A program made the position numbers and the translations under genes. Of a stretch of 64,000 nt of DNA, positions 47,311 to 59,127 are shown one piece after another. This DNA is from Gerris lacustris (Eukaryota > Arthropoda > Insecta > Hemiptera > Gerridae), in the NCBI GenBank assembly GCA_951217055.1, contig OX578286.1:13541050-13605049 (forward strand), written 5' to 3'. Positions within the stretch are counted from its first letter, which is position 1; each line of letters opens with the position of its first letter. Under the pieces are notes generated by a model, which saw only the letters and a program-made list of their open reading frames with translations, was not told where the DNA came from and ran no database searches.

Positions 47311-47549
47311 GGAAATGTAGCAGATCAGTCAATCGAAGAATTGAATTTTTACACCATCCTCTATTTATACATATTATATTTATAAGCGTATGAATAGACT
47401 TTAAATAAATTAAATATTAATTAAGTACCTTTTAATAATATATTGTCTTTAGCTGACCTCCTCCTACGTAAAATTTTTCAAAATAACCTAAAACATAAAT
47501 TTAAACCAAAAATTAGCATATTTATTTCATAAAAATATAAAGGAATATG

Positions 47550-47678
<129 letters not shown>

Positions 47679-47805
47679 CATACATACATTAGTGAAAGAG
47701 ACACAGTCACAGACATTAGTTTAAAGGATTAAACCTAATTGAAATAATTTAATTCTGATTAAAATTGGTTACATAATAAAGAGCATTCTATTCTATTCTA
47801 AACTT

Positions 47806-48300
47806 GTCCACTAAGATAAGTTAAAGGATTTCAACTTGTTATCGATATAAGTTAGCGGATTTAAACTTGTTATCAATATAAGTTAAAGGATTTCAACTTG
47901 TTATCAATATAAGTTAAAGGATTTAAACTTGTCACTAAGATAAGTTAAAGAATTTAAACTTGTTATCAATATAAGTTAAAGGATTTAAACTTGTCAATAA
48001 GATAAGTTAAAGAATTTAAACTTGTTATCAATATAAGTAAAAGGATTTAAACTTGTCAATAAGATAAGTTAAAGAATTTAAACTTGTTATCAATATAAGT
48101 TAAAGGATTCAAACTTGTCAATAAGATAAGTTAAAGGATTTCAACTTGTTATCAAGATAATTTAAAGGATTTATGACTTTGAACTTTTATCAAGATAAAA
48201 CAAAGGATTTTAACTTGCCTTTATGATATGTAAATAGGATACAACATTTCACCAACATAAGTTAAAAGATTTAAAATATCCTCAAGATTGGAATTAAAAT
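47806..48300. repeat. 31-bp tandem repeat, about 15 copies
   Basis: Unit: 'ataagttaaaggatttaaac' plus 'ttgttatcaat' or 'ttgtcaataag'. The two variants alternate in the middle, giving a 62-bp dimer. Units decay toward the right end. Confidence 0.88.
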
Positions 48301-49275
48301 AAAGAATTAAGGATTTATATAGTTGACGACCATTTTAAACATGATTATTGTAGCGGTTGTATGTAATGGCACGTGAAGTGTATATATGCATGCATAGAAA
48401 ATAAATACAATAATATATTCAGAACTTATTAATATTCTTAGCAGACCTGTTTCAAATGCCCAGAAGGATAATGTTAAATTATTATTTTCAAGTCACCCTC
48501 CTTTAACTCTTCTTATGATTGTTAGGAAAGTTATTGTCCGCAAAAGACAGTTATACGAAGAAGGCTTTTTGGCGATGCGCCTTACAGTACAATGATGCAA
48601 TACTTATTGTTCGGGGATAAGGCCAGGTGAAGCGAGTATGCAAAACGGTGCGAGACACCTTAAAAGGAATTGGAAGAGTTAGGCTCGGCCTGTATTAAAA
48701 TTGCACTCTGCATACATCGAATAAAAAATACAAGAAGTGTGTTCAGGCTTGAACACCTGCACAGAGAAGAGCTGAATAGTGATCAGCCATACAGAGAATT
48801 ATATTTAAAAAAAACACATTTAAGTGCAGGCTACAAAGCGTTTATATAACACCTTCTTCATTTACTGACATGGGATACAAGAAGTATAAATGATAATTTT
48901 CTGAACAGTTAAACAAGCTTATAGAAATTATACCTATTAAATACAATACTAACTTCTCAATTTCATTAATAGCTCTTCTAAAAAATATAAAAACTTAAGT
49001 ACCTCCTTCAGAAAAATTAAGTAATAGATGCTTTTCAACTAATTCCCATTTAGATGAGAATGGTACTAAAAATAAAAAATAAAAAATATTTTAATAATTA
49101 GAACTAAAATTTGTTGCAGTATTAAAACTAGTATAATTATTACAGTTCTTTAGATTAAATACTTAATTCTGAATTAAGTATTAGTCGTACTTAATCAGTA
49201 ATTAAGTTCAGTCAGTATGTGCAGGCATGCTATTGTTTTAATTTTGGGTAGACTTAAGTGTAAGAGTTTTCAAAA
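48301..49275. other. Unannotated stretch
   Basis: No gene or repeat family is identified. 48520-48740 is somewhat GC-richer ('ggctttttggcgatgcgcct') without a recognised motif. Confidence 0.4.
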
Positions 49276-49278
49276 AAT

Positions 49279-49926
49279 AAATCGGTCCGAGACAACTCAG
49301 ACAAACTTTCTCATATACTAGTTTATAATTACTTAGTCCAGTGTTTTCCATTTATTAGTTTTCGTGTTTTCGTAGATACATTTAATTATTATTGAACAGT
49401 TTATCAAAGTCATAAAAAAAGTATCATAAAGTATCATAAAAGTAGTAAAAGTTATCATAAAAATAACTTCTCCTCGGCAGGGAATCAAACCCGGCTTCTC
49501 TCTTTCCGTGTTTAAAGCTATTTCCTCAGGAACTAGATTTTCCAAGAGAAAACGGCTTATATATCGTTAGATTCGTATTTAAATGGACTACATTTAAGAA
49601 TGATTAAATAAAAATCGTCGGAACCGTTTTCGAAAAATACATTTTTCCACGTTTTTTCAGAGAAAATGGGGGGAAGCTAACATTTTTTTAAAATTTATTT
49701 CTCGATTTGGCCTCGGGGTATGATATTTCTGAACAGGTATGCCAAATTTCGTCAAAATTAGCCCAGAAGGTTAGGCTCCACGACTCCACGCGTCTGCACA
49801 GAAAACAGACTAACATTTTTTTTAAAACCACTTTTTTGGCCTCACGGGACCTCAAAACGTGTAAATCCATCAAAATCATCTCAGGATCGAATTTACGCGT
49901 CGTCACAATTTTTTCTCTTGAATGAG
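49279..49926 (+). mobile_element. Family A element, full length
   Basis: It begins 'aatcggtccgagacaactca', with the tRNA-like 'ggcagggaatcaaacccggc', 'gaaaacggcttatatatcgt', 'tatgccaaatttcgtcaaaa' and 'ggctccacgactccacgcgt' (a 7-base duplication). Its right end is altered ('ttctcttgaatgagcc') compared with 'tttatatgagaaagtaaa'. A small tandem 'gtatcataaa' lies near 49420-49450. Confidence 0.75.
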
Positions 49927-50002
49927 CCATTAATATAATATGATATAAAATCCAAATTTTTAAGTTTTAGGTAGTATTCATACTACGGAAATATTAAATT
50001 TT

Positions 50003-50125
50003 AATTTAAATCAAATTATAATTATCATTAACTACGGGAGACATACAGAGAAAAATAGACCCCCAGCACCGGCACTTGAACCACGGGCCTCCTATATATC
50101 CGTAACAGGCGCTCTAACCACTATA
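50003..50125 (-). mobile_element. tRNA-derived SINE (Arg-like), left copy
   Basis: On the minus strand: TATAGTGGTTAGAGCGCC (A box), then CCTGTTACGGATATATAGG, whose TTACGGAT resembles the tRNA-Arg(ACG) anticodon loop, then GTGGTTCAAGTGCC (B box), then a 'tctctgtatgtctcccgtag' tail. It pairs as an inverted repeat with 50241-50367. Confidence 0.7.
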
Positions 50126-50240
50126 AACTCTCGTTCTAGTTCGATTGCCGTGAATATTGGCTTGCTAGATTTGTAGAAAAGATTGAAAGCTAGGATTCAG
50201 GACTTGGAATCGGTAACGACAGAGAAAATTATTCACCAGT

Positions 50241-50367
50241 ATAGCTCAGTTGGTTAGAGCGCCTGTAACGGATATATAGGAGGCCCAAACCGGCAAATCC
50301 CGGTGCTGGAGTCATTTTTTCTTTGTATGTCTCCCATACTTAATTATAATCATAATTTGATTTAAAT
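50241..50367 (+). mobile_element. tRNA-derived SINE (Arg-like), right copy
   Basis: ATAGCTCAGTTGGTTAGAGC (A box) is near canonical. The B-box position reads AAACCGGCAAATCCC, a damaged version of the left copy's. The tail 'tctttgtatgtctcccatac' and AT-rich end match the left copy. The spacer between the head-to-head copies is 115 bp. Confidence 0.7.
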
Positions 50368-50599
50368 TATGATATATAAGTATATTAGAAACATAGCTGC
50401 ATACAATTGGAACATAGTAACTAACTATAAATAAACATATTAATATTATTATGTGTTCAACCAAATTTGATTACTTAACTGTAAATTATTAAATAGTATT
50501 TGTATAACATTTTGACTGTATGAATTAACTTAATTACATTTTCACTGGGAAAATAAAAATGACAGAGGAAAGAAAAAAAAAATTGAGAGAGTAATAAAA

Positions 50600-51600
50600 A
50601 ATGAAAAATAGACTACGGCAGAGCGCTAAGGCTACCATTTATCCGTGAGCCATAAAATTGGCTAGCGGAGCCTAATCCACATAATCCCAGAAAATTTCAT
50701 CAAAATCGGATGAAAATTGTGAAAGATTCGTGAACACAGACCGATTCGTGAAACTAAATTTGTTCTAAGGTCTAAAACGTAAAATGCAGTGGAAATTTCG
50801 ATTTTGGAGGGAAAAAATTGTTCACCTTCCAAAAGTGAACACAATGCTCCCGCTACCTTGGTAGAATCGGAAGCAAAAATGATCTTCTCATCGAATAGAT
50901 GAAAGTAGAAGGTTCCATTGGTAAGAGGAACAATTATATACATACTTAAATTTAACTAAATTGTCAATTTATCTTTAAGTAAGCGTCACACGTGTGATCG
51001 ATGCAGACAGACAGACAGGGTGCATATTTTGTAAAAGTGTACGATTTTCGCTACAACTAGGCATCGCGTGGCTCTATCATTGAAGCGAGGATATGACAAT
51101 GAATATTCATTTTTTAAGAAATAAGGTAATCATGATGAATGTCATAGTTGAAGATGATAAGTGGAATGGAGAGTAGTGGAGTAGGGGTGCCGCTATGCCT
51201 TGTTAACTTTCATACATTAACCTATAACTGATCTATGTATAGAAAAGCTTGATCATTGAAGCGAGCGTAATGCAGTAAAGATTCAATATTAAGGAAATAT
51301 TTAATCACTATGAGTTGGTAGTTTAGGGAGAGGGAGAGCAGAAAATTAATTGGGTGGGGCACTCTATTAACCTTCATTGCACGTGCAGAACCTTTTCAAC
51401 TATTACTAGGCATTGCGTGGCTCTATCATTGAACCCAAAGTATTGCAATACATTTAACAATAAATGCAGTAGATTTGATAGATGCAATAGCTTTAAACCG
51501 AAAGTATTGCAAATATTTTCTTAATTAAAATTAAGAAAATGGCTAATCATGATGAGTTGATAGTTATAGGAAGTTTGGAATTAAGGGTTGTGGAGTGGGG
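50600..51600. other. TE debris and degenerate direct repeats
   Basis: 50640-50880 has a TE tail of the 'aatttcatcaaaatcggatg' type, ending 'accttggtagaatcggaagc', similar in plan to family B but distinct. From 51050 three diverged direct copies (starts about 51055, 51250, 51405) share 'ggcat.gcgtggctctatca' and 'ttgaagcga'. No gene. Confidence 0.5.
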
Positions 51601-51749
51601 TTGCCAGGTCCCTTCCTACCTCCTTTTCCCTAACACATCTCCTGTGATTATAAATATATCACTTCACAACACAAAAACTTCTTCTAGCATCAAGTAAGAA
51701 TTTACCTGGTTTTTATATTAAGTTAGCTGATTTACATCAGTTAATAAAT

Positions 51750-53170
51750 AGAAGTCATTGTGAAAGGATCTAGTATGCTGTGTGTTCGATTGAGATGTAG
51801 TGTACTAACGTTGCCAACTGGATCGCTTCAGACTATGCAACCTTATATTATAACCAGCAACATCAGTTAACAGAAGTCATTGTGAAAGGATCAGGTTTGT
51901 TTTATGAACGATAGAGCTGTAGTGTACTAATGTTGCCAACTAGTTCGCTACTGACTATGCAAACTAAACCAGGAAGTCATTGTAAAAGGATCTAGTTTGT
52001 TGTGTGTACTATTGACATATAGAGTACTAATGCTGCCAACTGGTTTTCTGTAGACTATGCAAACTTAATCAGTAGCATCAGTTTACAAACAGAAGTCATT
52101 GTAAAAGGATTTAGTATGTTCTGTGTACGATTCAGTTGTAGTGTACTAATGTTGCCAACTAGTTCGCTACAGACTATGCAAACTTAACCAGCAACATCAG
52201 CTTATAAAAAAAGTCATTGTGAAAGGATCTAGTTTGTTATGAGTAAAATTGAGCTAAAGAGTACTAATATTGGCAACTGGTTCGCTATAGATCATGCAAA
52301 CTTAACTAGCAACATCAGCTTATGAACAGAAGTCATTGTGAAAGGATCTAGTTTGTTATGAGTAAAATTGAGCTAAAGAGTACTAATATTGGCAACTGGT
52401 TCGCTATAGATCATGTAAACTTAACCAGCAACATCAGCTTATGAACAGAAATCATTGTGAAAGGATCTAGTTTGTTATGTGTACAATTGAGCTAAAGAGT
52501 ACTAATGTTGCCAACTGGTTCGCTATAAATCATGCCAACTTAACCAGCAACATCAGCTTATGAACAGAAGTCATTGTGAAAGGATCTAGTTTGTTATGTG
52601 TACAATTGAGCTAAAGAGTACTAATGTTGCCAACTGGTTCGCTATAAATCATGCCAACTTAACCAGCAACATCAGCTTATGAACAGAAGTCATTGTGAAA
52701 GGATCTAGTTTGTTATGTGTACAATTGAGCTAAAGAGTACTAATGTTGCCAACTGGTTCGCTATAAATCATGCCAACTTAACCAGCAACATCAGCTTATG
52801 AACAGAAGTCATTGTGAAAGGATCTAGTTTGTTATGTGTACAATTGAGCTAAAGAGTACTAATGTTGCCAACTGGTTCGCTATAAATCATGCCAACTTAA
52901 CCAGCAACATCAGCTTATGAAAAGAAGTCATTGTGAAAGGATCTAGTTTGTTATGTGTACAATTGGGCTAAAGAGTACTAATATTGGCAACTGGTTCGCT
53001 ATAAATCATGCCAACTTAACCAGCAACGTCAGCTTATGAACAGAAGTCATTGTGAAAAGATCTAGTTTGTTGTGTGAACGATTGACATATAGAGTACTAA
53101 TGTTGCCAACTGGTTCGCTATAGATCATGCAAACTTAACCAGCAACATCAGTTTAGAGTCATTGTGAAAA
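51750..53170. repeat. 119-bp satellite, about 12 copies
   Basis: 'gaagtcattgtgaaaggatc' recurs near 51751, 51873, 51973, 52092, 52211, 52330, 52449, 52568, 52687, 52806, 52925, 53043 and 53157. Units also carry 'gagtactaatgttgccaact', 'ggttcgctataaatcatgcc' and 'ttaaccagcaacatcagctt'. The copies from 52449 to 52925 are almost identical, while those at the left edge are clearly diverged and one is about 20 bp short. Confidence 0.93.
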
Positions 53171-54065
53171 GATACCGTTTTCTTGATAACATTACTGATT
53201 ATTCTTCTTTAAAAAAATTAAATTACAGTCCATCCTAATAACAATTTTATGGTATAAGTCGCTTTCACATGGAAATTTACCTAGCGAGCAATTGAATCCA
53301 TAAAAATAAATGTGCCCTTACCTGGTCCATGTAAATAAAAAAGGTTTTTTTTTTCAGAATATTCACATTAAAAGCGAGGAAATATGCTTATCTGATCACA
53401 GTTAATGATTCGTGGAAGTTACAACAAAAATGGAAATACAGAGTACATAAATGGGAGGGAAAAAAAGAATCTCCGATAAGAAAATTGCGCTAAAACAAAA
53501 GAAAAAAAAGGAAATGAAAGGGAAGAAAAGTTGTGAGGTAAATAGATTCAAATGGTTTCAATTACTTTTTTATAGTGTGCGTTTTTAAGTTAAAACAAGA
53601 CCTGCAATTATCTTGTTATTACCCTTCAGAATGTTCCATAAGGTAAATTGTTTGTTCTATGAGAAATTGTTCTGTGTTTTTTAAGAGAACACATAAAACA
53701 AATGAGTTTTGTTTTGTGATTCTAGGCACTGTTGGCCTAGCGTGAAATCTATGCATGGATAGGTGCATGACGAAAAAAAAAAACTTAAGAATTATGATTT
53801 TATTATTATTATTATTATTTTTTTCTTTCCTCTGTCATTTTTATTTTCCTAGTGCAAATAGAAATTAAGTTAAATCTTACGGTCAAAATGTTATACAAAT
53901 AGTATTTAAATAATTTACATTTAAGTAATAAAATTTGGTTGAACACATAATAATATGTTTATGTATAGTTAGTTACTATGTTCTAATTGTATGCAGCTGT
54001 TTCTAATATACGAATATTATATTATATTAACTGCTCGTTTTAACTATAATGGTTTCTTTTTTTTT

Positions 54066-54536
54066 AGGGTTTCGTTGTGAAAACCAAAAAAAAAAAGAAA
54101 CCCTTATAGTTTCGTTCCTGTGACTGTCTGTCCCTCTGTACGGTTCCAATAACTTTTGAATCAAAAGAGATAAAAACATGAAACTTTCTAGTATTATAGA
54201 TCGCTTTGACGCGCACACAGGAAAAAATGTAGCAAACTCAAAATTTTCAGCTGTTTAAATCCAAAATGGCGAATAATTAATTCCAAACGACATTTTTTGA
54301 ATTTTTGAGTGGGGTATCAAAAGACAGATATTGAAGAGTAGATATATCAAAAGTATAAAATACTTGTGGAAAGTGTTTAATTTTAAACACCATTTTGTCA
54401 AAAAACATCAAATTTTTGCGTGACTCCCCCCCCCCCCCCTTTATACTCACTAATTTCATGTTCAGAATATACCAATGAAACCCTTTTTATGAGAGACTTC
54501 ACGCACCAATGTATATGGTTTTACCAACGAAACCCT
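54066..54536 (-). mobile_element. Family R element with inverted ends
   Basis: The left end 'agggtttcgttgtgaaaacc' and right end 'ggttttaccaacgaaaccct' are inverted repeats. The body on the minus strand matches 8195-8552 up to about 54440, where a C-run (54426-54439) occurs. It is non-coding and its class is unknown. Confidence 0.65.
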
Positions 54537-54572
54537 AAACATAAGTGTTTAGAATCTCACTTTTCAAACTAT

Positions 54573-54671
54573 GATATTTCCTTATCAGTGTTATCAACTC
54601 AGTCCAGAGTATCAACTCAGTTGATAACACTGATAAGGAAATATCATCAAAAAACTAGTTTTTTTGATGAT
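54573..54671. repeat. Two adjacent near-perfect hairpins
   Basis: Stem 1: 54573-54603 (gatatttccttatcagtgtt...) pairs with 54615-54645 at 30 of 31 positions, loop about 11 bases. Stem 2: 'atcatcaaaaaactag' with 'tttttttgatgat' at 54642-54671 is a palindrome with no real loop. The two stems share the 'atc' at their junction. Confidence 0.9.
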
Positions 54672-54908
54672 GGTTTTTTGACTGAACTGAGTTACTTGTT
54701 AATGTATGTGTATCTTTTGTCAAACCTAGCCCTTTAAATATGTAGTTTATATAAGCTTAGTAGGTATTTGGAGCTACTCTGGTATTTGGACATACATTTA
54801 CGTCCTGACGGTCTCGTCGCCCCTATATCCACCTCAAAACACACCGTGCACTTACAGTTACACCATCTCACCCACCTAATTTTTTTATAGACTCTTTTCT
54901 TTCTTTAA

Positions 54909-55062
54909 CGCCCCCCACACACGATCGAACATTTTGCGCAAACCTGATGTCGGGTAAATTTAGGCCATACACGTCAAACATCATGTTTGCGCAAACATCA
55001 AACAACCCCATCCATACACGGTCTAAATATTTGCGCAAACATTTTGACCGTGTATGGGGGCC
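54909..55062. mobile_element. 154-bp MITE with TTTGCGCAAA palindromes
   Basis: It is flanked by a perfect TTTAA at 54904-54908 and 55063-55067. The ends 'gccccccacacacgatcgaa' and 'gaccgtgtatgggggcc' are imperfect inverted repeats. The self-complementary core TTTGCGCAAA or TTGCGCAA occurs three times (about 54931, 54985, 55030). Non-coding. Confidence 0.75.
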
Positions 55063-55067
55063 TTTAA

Positions 55068-56515
55068 GCGATTGTCCTATGTTTATTTTCTTCTGTTTAG
55101 ATTTTCTTTGCCTTTGATTGAGTGGTTTTCTTGTCTACTCTCACCTAACTTTCCTGGAGAATGTGCCTAATTAAATCCTGTCTTTCCCCCTTTAATTTCT
55201 CCAACACCTACATCAACGATCATTTAAATTCCCTTCCATCTTTAACTTTTCGTATACCGCATGCACACCACCAGCTGGCAACGAAATAAACCGAAAACAA
55301 TTTACTGAAATTTTATTTACTTGAAGAAAGTTCTAAAGATAAGTTCCAAATCTCAGTAGAAACAACAAACTAACATTTCAATATCTTTTAGTCTTAGTTA
55401 TGTTTTGTTTAATAAAACTATTTTCTGTTAGTCAACTCATAAGGTCTAAGTCAGAAGAAGATTCTCTGTACAAAGATCGTAAACATTTAAAGATCAAAAT
55501 AAGGAAGTCGAAGCACGTATTGTGATTTTCAAGTTCTTCTGGACTTCAGAGGAAGTCTATACTATGATTTTAGTTTTCAAAATGGCTTTTATCTAAGTTC
55601 TCTCAAGATAAACGTAGCGAAATGGCGACTTGTTTAAATTCCAGTCAATGTTAACTTATGTTATTTTAAGTGTATTTCACGGAATTTTCAGAAAACCGAC
55701 TTGATATTGCCGCTAAAAGTTTCCGCGGGAGTGATTTTCTGTGGAGGCAAAATACATTTGGAATAATGACTCAGTAGTAGGAAAAAGGGGTTTTCGGGAA
55801 AGTCGGAAAAGGCGACTTAAATAAGAGAGTGGTATATGCAAGCTAAACTACAATTCAAAAAGAGGGGGGTTGGGAAAACTTTACCTCCCTGACATCCTGT
55901 TCAGATGAGGGGGCAAGTAAACCCCCACTCCCTCTTCTGGAAACTATTGAACTATTACGACTAAAGTCCTCCTAAGCTAAACCCTCTCCCTTCCCTGAAA
56001 GTTTCCGAAAAGTTGAGTAACTTCAGCATTTGAGTAGAAACTAATTTGAAACTTAAAGTTTAAGGTAAATCGGTGACGGGGGAGGAGTCACGAGGAGTGG
56101 AGGGGGAGATGAGGGTTTTGTTACCAGATGTTACCTTAAATGTTAAGTGAAGGATTCTCTGAAACTAATAAAATTGTTATCTAGAATGGACTAGTTTTTT
56201 TTCTCTTAGAATCTTATTTACATGTCTAAGAATATATTTAAAAAATTCTAGTCTGATACAACAAGTAGAACATTTTCTTACACAGAAGAACATATCCGTT
56301 TCCAAGATATAACATTTTTTCAATTATTAACGATCTTCTCTGAGGGGAGTCGAAACTGATCATTCACCCCAAAGGGTGAACTGTGTTCACCCAAGGGTGA
56401 GCTGTAAAACCAAAGTTTTACAGCTACTAAGGACTAGATGCTTTCCTGGGAGAACGACATAATATGGTCAGATTCCATAAAAATCATAGGAGTCGTTTTT
56501 GAGATATAATGTTTG
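55068..56515. other. Unannotated stretch
   Basis: No gene or repeat family is identified. The base composition is closer to balanced than the rest, with purine-rich blocks near 55860 and 56080, but I see no open frame of note. Confidence 0.4.
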
Positions 56516-56519
56516 AGAG

Positions 56520-56645
56520 CTTATGGGTAGGTAGCACCCAAAATTTGGAGCTAAATTTCATTACTTCATTTTGCCTCGGGTAATGATTTTTGCTAAATTT
56601 CATTGAAATCTGCCGGGTAGTTTAGGCTCCACTCTCTGCTGATTT
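56520..56645 (+). mobile_element. Family A fragment
   Basis: 'gtagcacccaaaatttggag', 'ttgcctcgggtaatgatttt' and 'gtagtttaggctccac' correspond to the middle of the family. Both ends are missing. Confidence 0.6.
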
Positions 56646-56774
56646 TAGTAACTTTTCATTACAATGGAAAATGGGGTATAAGGTCCAATTAAGAGTTAGC
56701 TGACAGTACTTAGTGTCTGGTAATTGAAGCCAAGAGTGCCATTAGACTTAGATGTCCAGGCATCTGAATCTTAG

Positions 56775-57745
56775 GTAGGGGAGGATTGTGCAGTCAAGAA
56801 GGCGTGCAAAGGAAGACCAGGAAGGAGGCTCAGAAGCACACTCAAGTTAAGATGGGCGGAAGAATTGGAAGTAGATCTGAGGAGGATAGGAATAAGGATG
56901 GGCAGCGCATCTTAAAAGAGCAGCGGAGGATTGTGCAGTCAAGAAGGTGTGGAGAGGAAGACCAGGAAGGAGGCTCAGAAGCACACTCAAGTTAAGATGG
57001 GCGGAAGAATTGGAAGCAGATCTGAGGAGGATAGGAATAAGGATGGGCAGCGCATCTTAAAAGAGCAGCGGAGGATTGTGCAGTCAAGAAGGTGTGGAGA
57101 GGAAGACCAGGAAGGAGGCTCAGAAGCACAATCAAGTTAAGATGGGCGGAAGAATTGGAAGCAGATCTGAGGAGGATAGGAATAAGGATGGGCAGCGCAT
57201 CTTAAAAGAGCAGCGGAGGATTGTGCAGTCAAGAAGGTGTGGAGAGGAAGACCAGGAAGGAGGCTCACAAGCACACTCAAGTTAAGATGGGCGGAAGAAT
57301 TGGAAGCAGATCTGAGGAGGATAGGAATAAGGATGGGCAGCGCATCTTAAAAGAGCAGCGGAGGATTGTGCAGTCAAGAAGGTGTGGAGAGGAAGACCAG
57401 GAAGGAGGCTCAGAAGCACACTCAAGTTAAGATGGGCGGAAGAATTGGAAGCAGATCTGAGGAGGATAGGAATAAGGATGGGCAGCGCATCTTAAAAGAG
57501 CAGCGGAGGATTGTGCAGTCAAGAAGGTGTGGAGAGGAAGACCAGGAAGGAGGCTCACAAGCACACTCAAGTTAAGATGGGCGGAAGAATTGGAAGCAGA
57601 TCTGAGGAGGATAGGAATAAGGATGGGCAGCGCATCTTAAAAGAGCAGCGGAGGATTGTGCAGTCAAGGTGTGGAGAGGAAGACCAGGAAGGAGGCTCAG
57701 AATTGGCGGAAGAATTGGAAGCAGATCTGAAGAGGATAGGAATAA
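56775..57745 (+). repeat. 145-bp array made from a LINE ORF 3' end
   Basis: About 6.6 nearly identical 145-bp units (for example starts at 56931, 57076, 57221, 57366, 57511). In one frame each unit reads GRPGRRLRSTLKLRWAEELE then ADLRRIGIR, which matches the basic, Trp-containing segment near the C-terminus of many LINE RT proteins. As 145 is not a multiple of three, the array cannot encode a repeated protein. The repeated 69-codon frames are by-products. Two alternating variants (caGaagc/caCaagc) suggest a recent 290-bp step. Confidence 0.88.
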
Positions 57746-57840
57746 AGCACGGGTGAAGTAGGCCTTGATAGAAAAGAATAGGGGCATATTATTGGTCAGG
57801 CCTAAGGTCTACATGGGCTGTATCGACGAGGAGTAAGTAG
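57700..57840 (+). pseudogene. C-terminal end of a LINE ORF
   Basis: Directly after the array, the plus strand reads RWAEELEADLKRIGIK-like residues and then, across a frame change, ALDRKEW..IIGQA and a terminal GLHGLY, the usual end of insect LINE ORFs. It shows that the array arose inside a LINE insertion. It probably belongs to the same kind of LINE as 45170-46900, but this is not proven. Confidence 0.5.
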
Positions 57841-57844
57841 GTAA

Positions 57845-58850
57845 GCAAATTATTATTAGAGGCTCATGCAATTAATATTACCTATTTTTCAATTGACTTA
57901 ATAAAAAAAGCTATATTATTATTTTTTTAAACATAACTACTTCATAGTTGTAAAATATTTTAACATAAAAAATCAACTGAACCATTTAAATGAATGATTT
58001 TAAAAATCTCTTATAATCCAATTTCTTTAAAAATATTAATACCATACCATCTAAGTATCATTAAAATGAAACTATTATTATTTATTTTTATAATATAAAA
58101 GAGAGAAAAAATTACAGTCCTACTACTACTCAATAAAAATATACGTTTTTGAAACCACTTATCGAAAAATGATTACCGGTATGAGATAGATAATAATAAG
58201 TGTATTCCTTTCATGTAATCAAATACATAAAGGATCAGGTCAAATAATGGAGCAAATTGTAGAGTGTGTACAGACATGAAATAATATGGTTCACAATTAC
58301 AATTTTATATATTATATCTGAAAGAGAGAAAGAGAAAAAAAATATCAGGTATTATTATTTATTTTTTTTGCAGTTAAGTGCGTGCCGTTAGCAATTACTG
58401 ACTGTTTGACAGCTGTTATTTGTCTGTCAATTTCAGAACTATTTTTTTTTTTAGTGTTATTTTTCTCATATATATATATTTATTTCTTCCTGGAAGTGCA
58501 TTTTCTAAGAGTATATAATTTTTTGAATAAACGCTATCGGTTTACCTACTGTTTTTATTTGTTTTTTTTTTACATTTTTTTTTTTTTTTTCGTAGAAAAC
58601 CCGCGAATGATTTTGTCGGCAAAAAATCGGAACGACAAAATAAAAAAAAAATCATCGGCATATACATAGAGAAATTGAATTTAAATTCCATATTAATAAA
58701 GTGTTCAAACAGGTGGTTTCAATTTAGCGTGGATAAATTATCATTTTTTTATCAATACCTCGAAAACTCATCCTCCTCCTTGTAAAATTTTTTACAAGGA
58801 AAATTTCTTATTTATTAAAATTCGAATTTTAATGGACATTTTAAAATTTA
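57845..58850. other. Unannotated AT-rich stretch
   Basis: No gene is identified. The plus frame 58382-58669 is driven by T-runs and has no domain. Confidence 0.4.
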
Positions 58851-58854
58851 TTAA

Positions 58855-59095
58855 TCAAAATGCCGGAAACGTTTTGGAGGGAGAGAAAAATATACGAATT
58901 ATTTTTAGAGCTGAAAAAGTACTTCTTGATTTTGCCAAGGGATATAATAAGTCCAATTTCATAGAAATCAGCCCAGGAGTTTTAGGCTTCCTGCGTCTGA
59001 ATTAAAGCGGACATTCGAAGACAGCAAAATTTCGATCCACAGCTTGATCACAATGCTTTTTCAGTTATCTTTAGTATCTTTAGTAGTCTCGAAAG
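58855..59095 (+). mobile_element. Degenerate family A-like fragment
   Basis: 'atcaaaatgccggaaacgtt', 'gagctgaaaaagtacttctt', 'gattttgccaagggatata' and 'ggagttttaggcttcctgcg' follow the family order with many changes. Confidence 0.45.
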
Positions 59096-59127
59096 CAAAA
59101 TGTAAATCGCGTGAAACCTCAAGTACT

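Larger units (their letters stand above)
50370..54025. repeat. 200-bp inverted repeat flanking 3.2 kb
   Basis: 50370-50580 and 53818-54025 are reverse complements with roughly 10% differences. Shared blocks include 'gctgcatacaattggaacat', 'agtaactaactataaataaa', 'tatgtgttcaaccaaatt', 'gtataacattttgac' and 'aaaataaaaatgacagagga'. The left arm directly follows the SINE at 50241, so these may be SINE 3' regions in opposite orientation, or the ends of a larger element that contains the satellite between them. Confidence 0.75.

Noticed and set aside
50241..50320. Functional tRNA gene
   Set aside because: The B-box region is damaged, no paired acceptor stem is visible, and the sequence is repeated in inverted orientation next door. 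It is a SINE head.
56786..57756. Repeated 69-codon ORFs, as if a tandem gene family
   Set aside because: The 145-bp unit is not a multiple of three. The frames arise from repetition of a LINE fragment and have stops at each unit.
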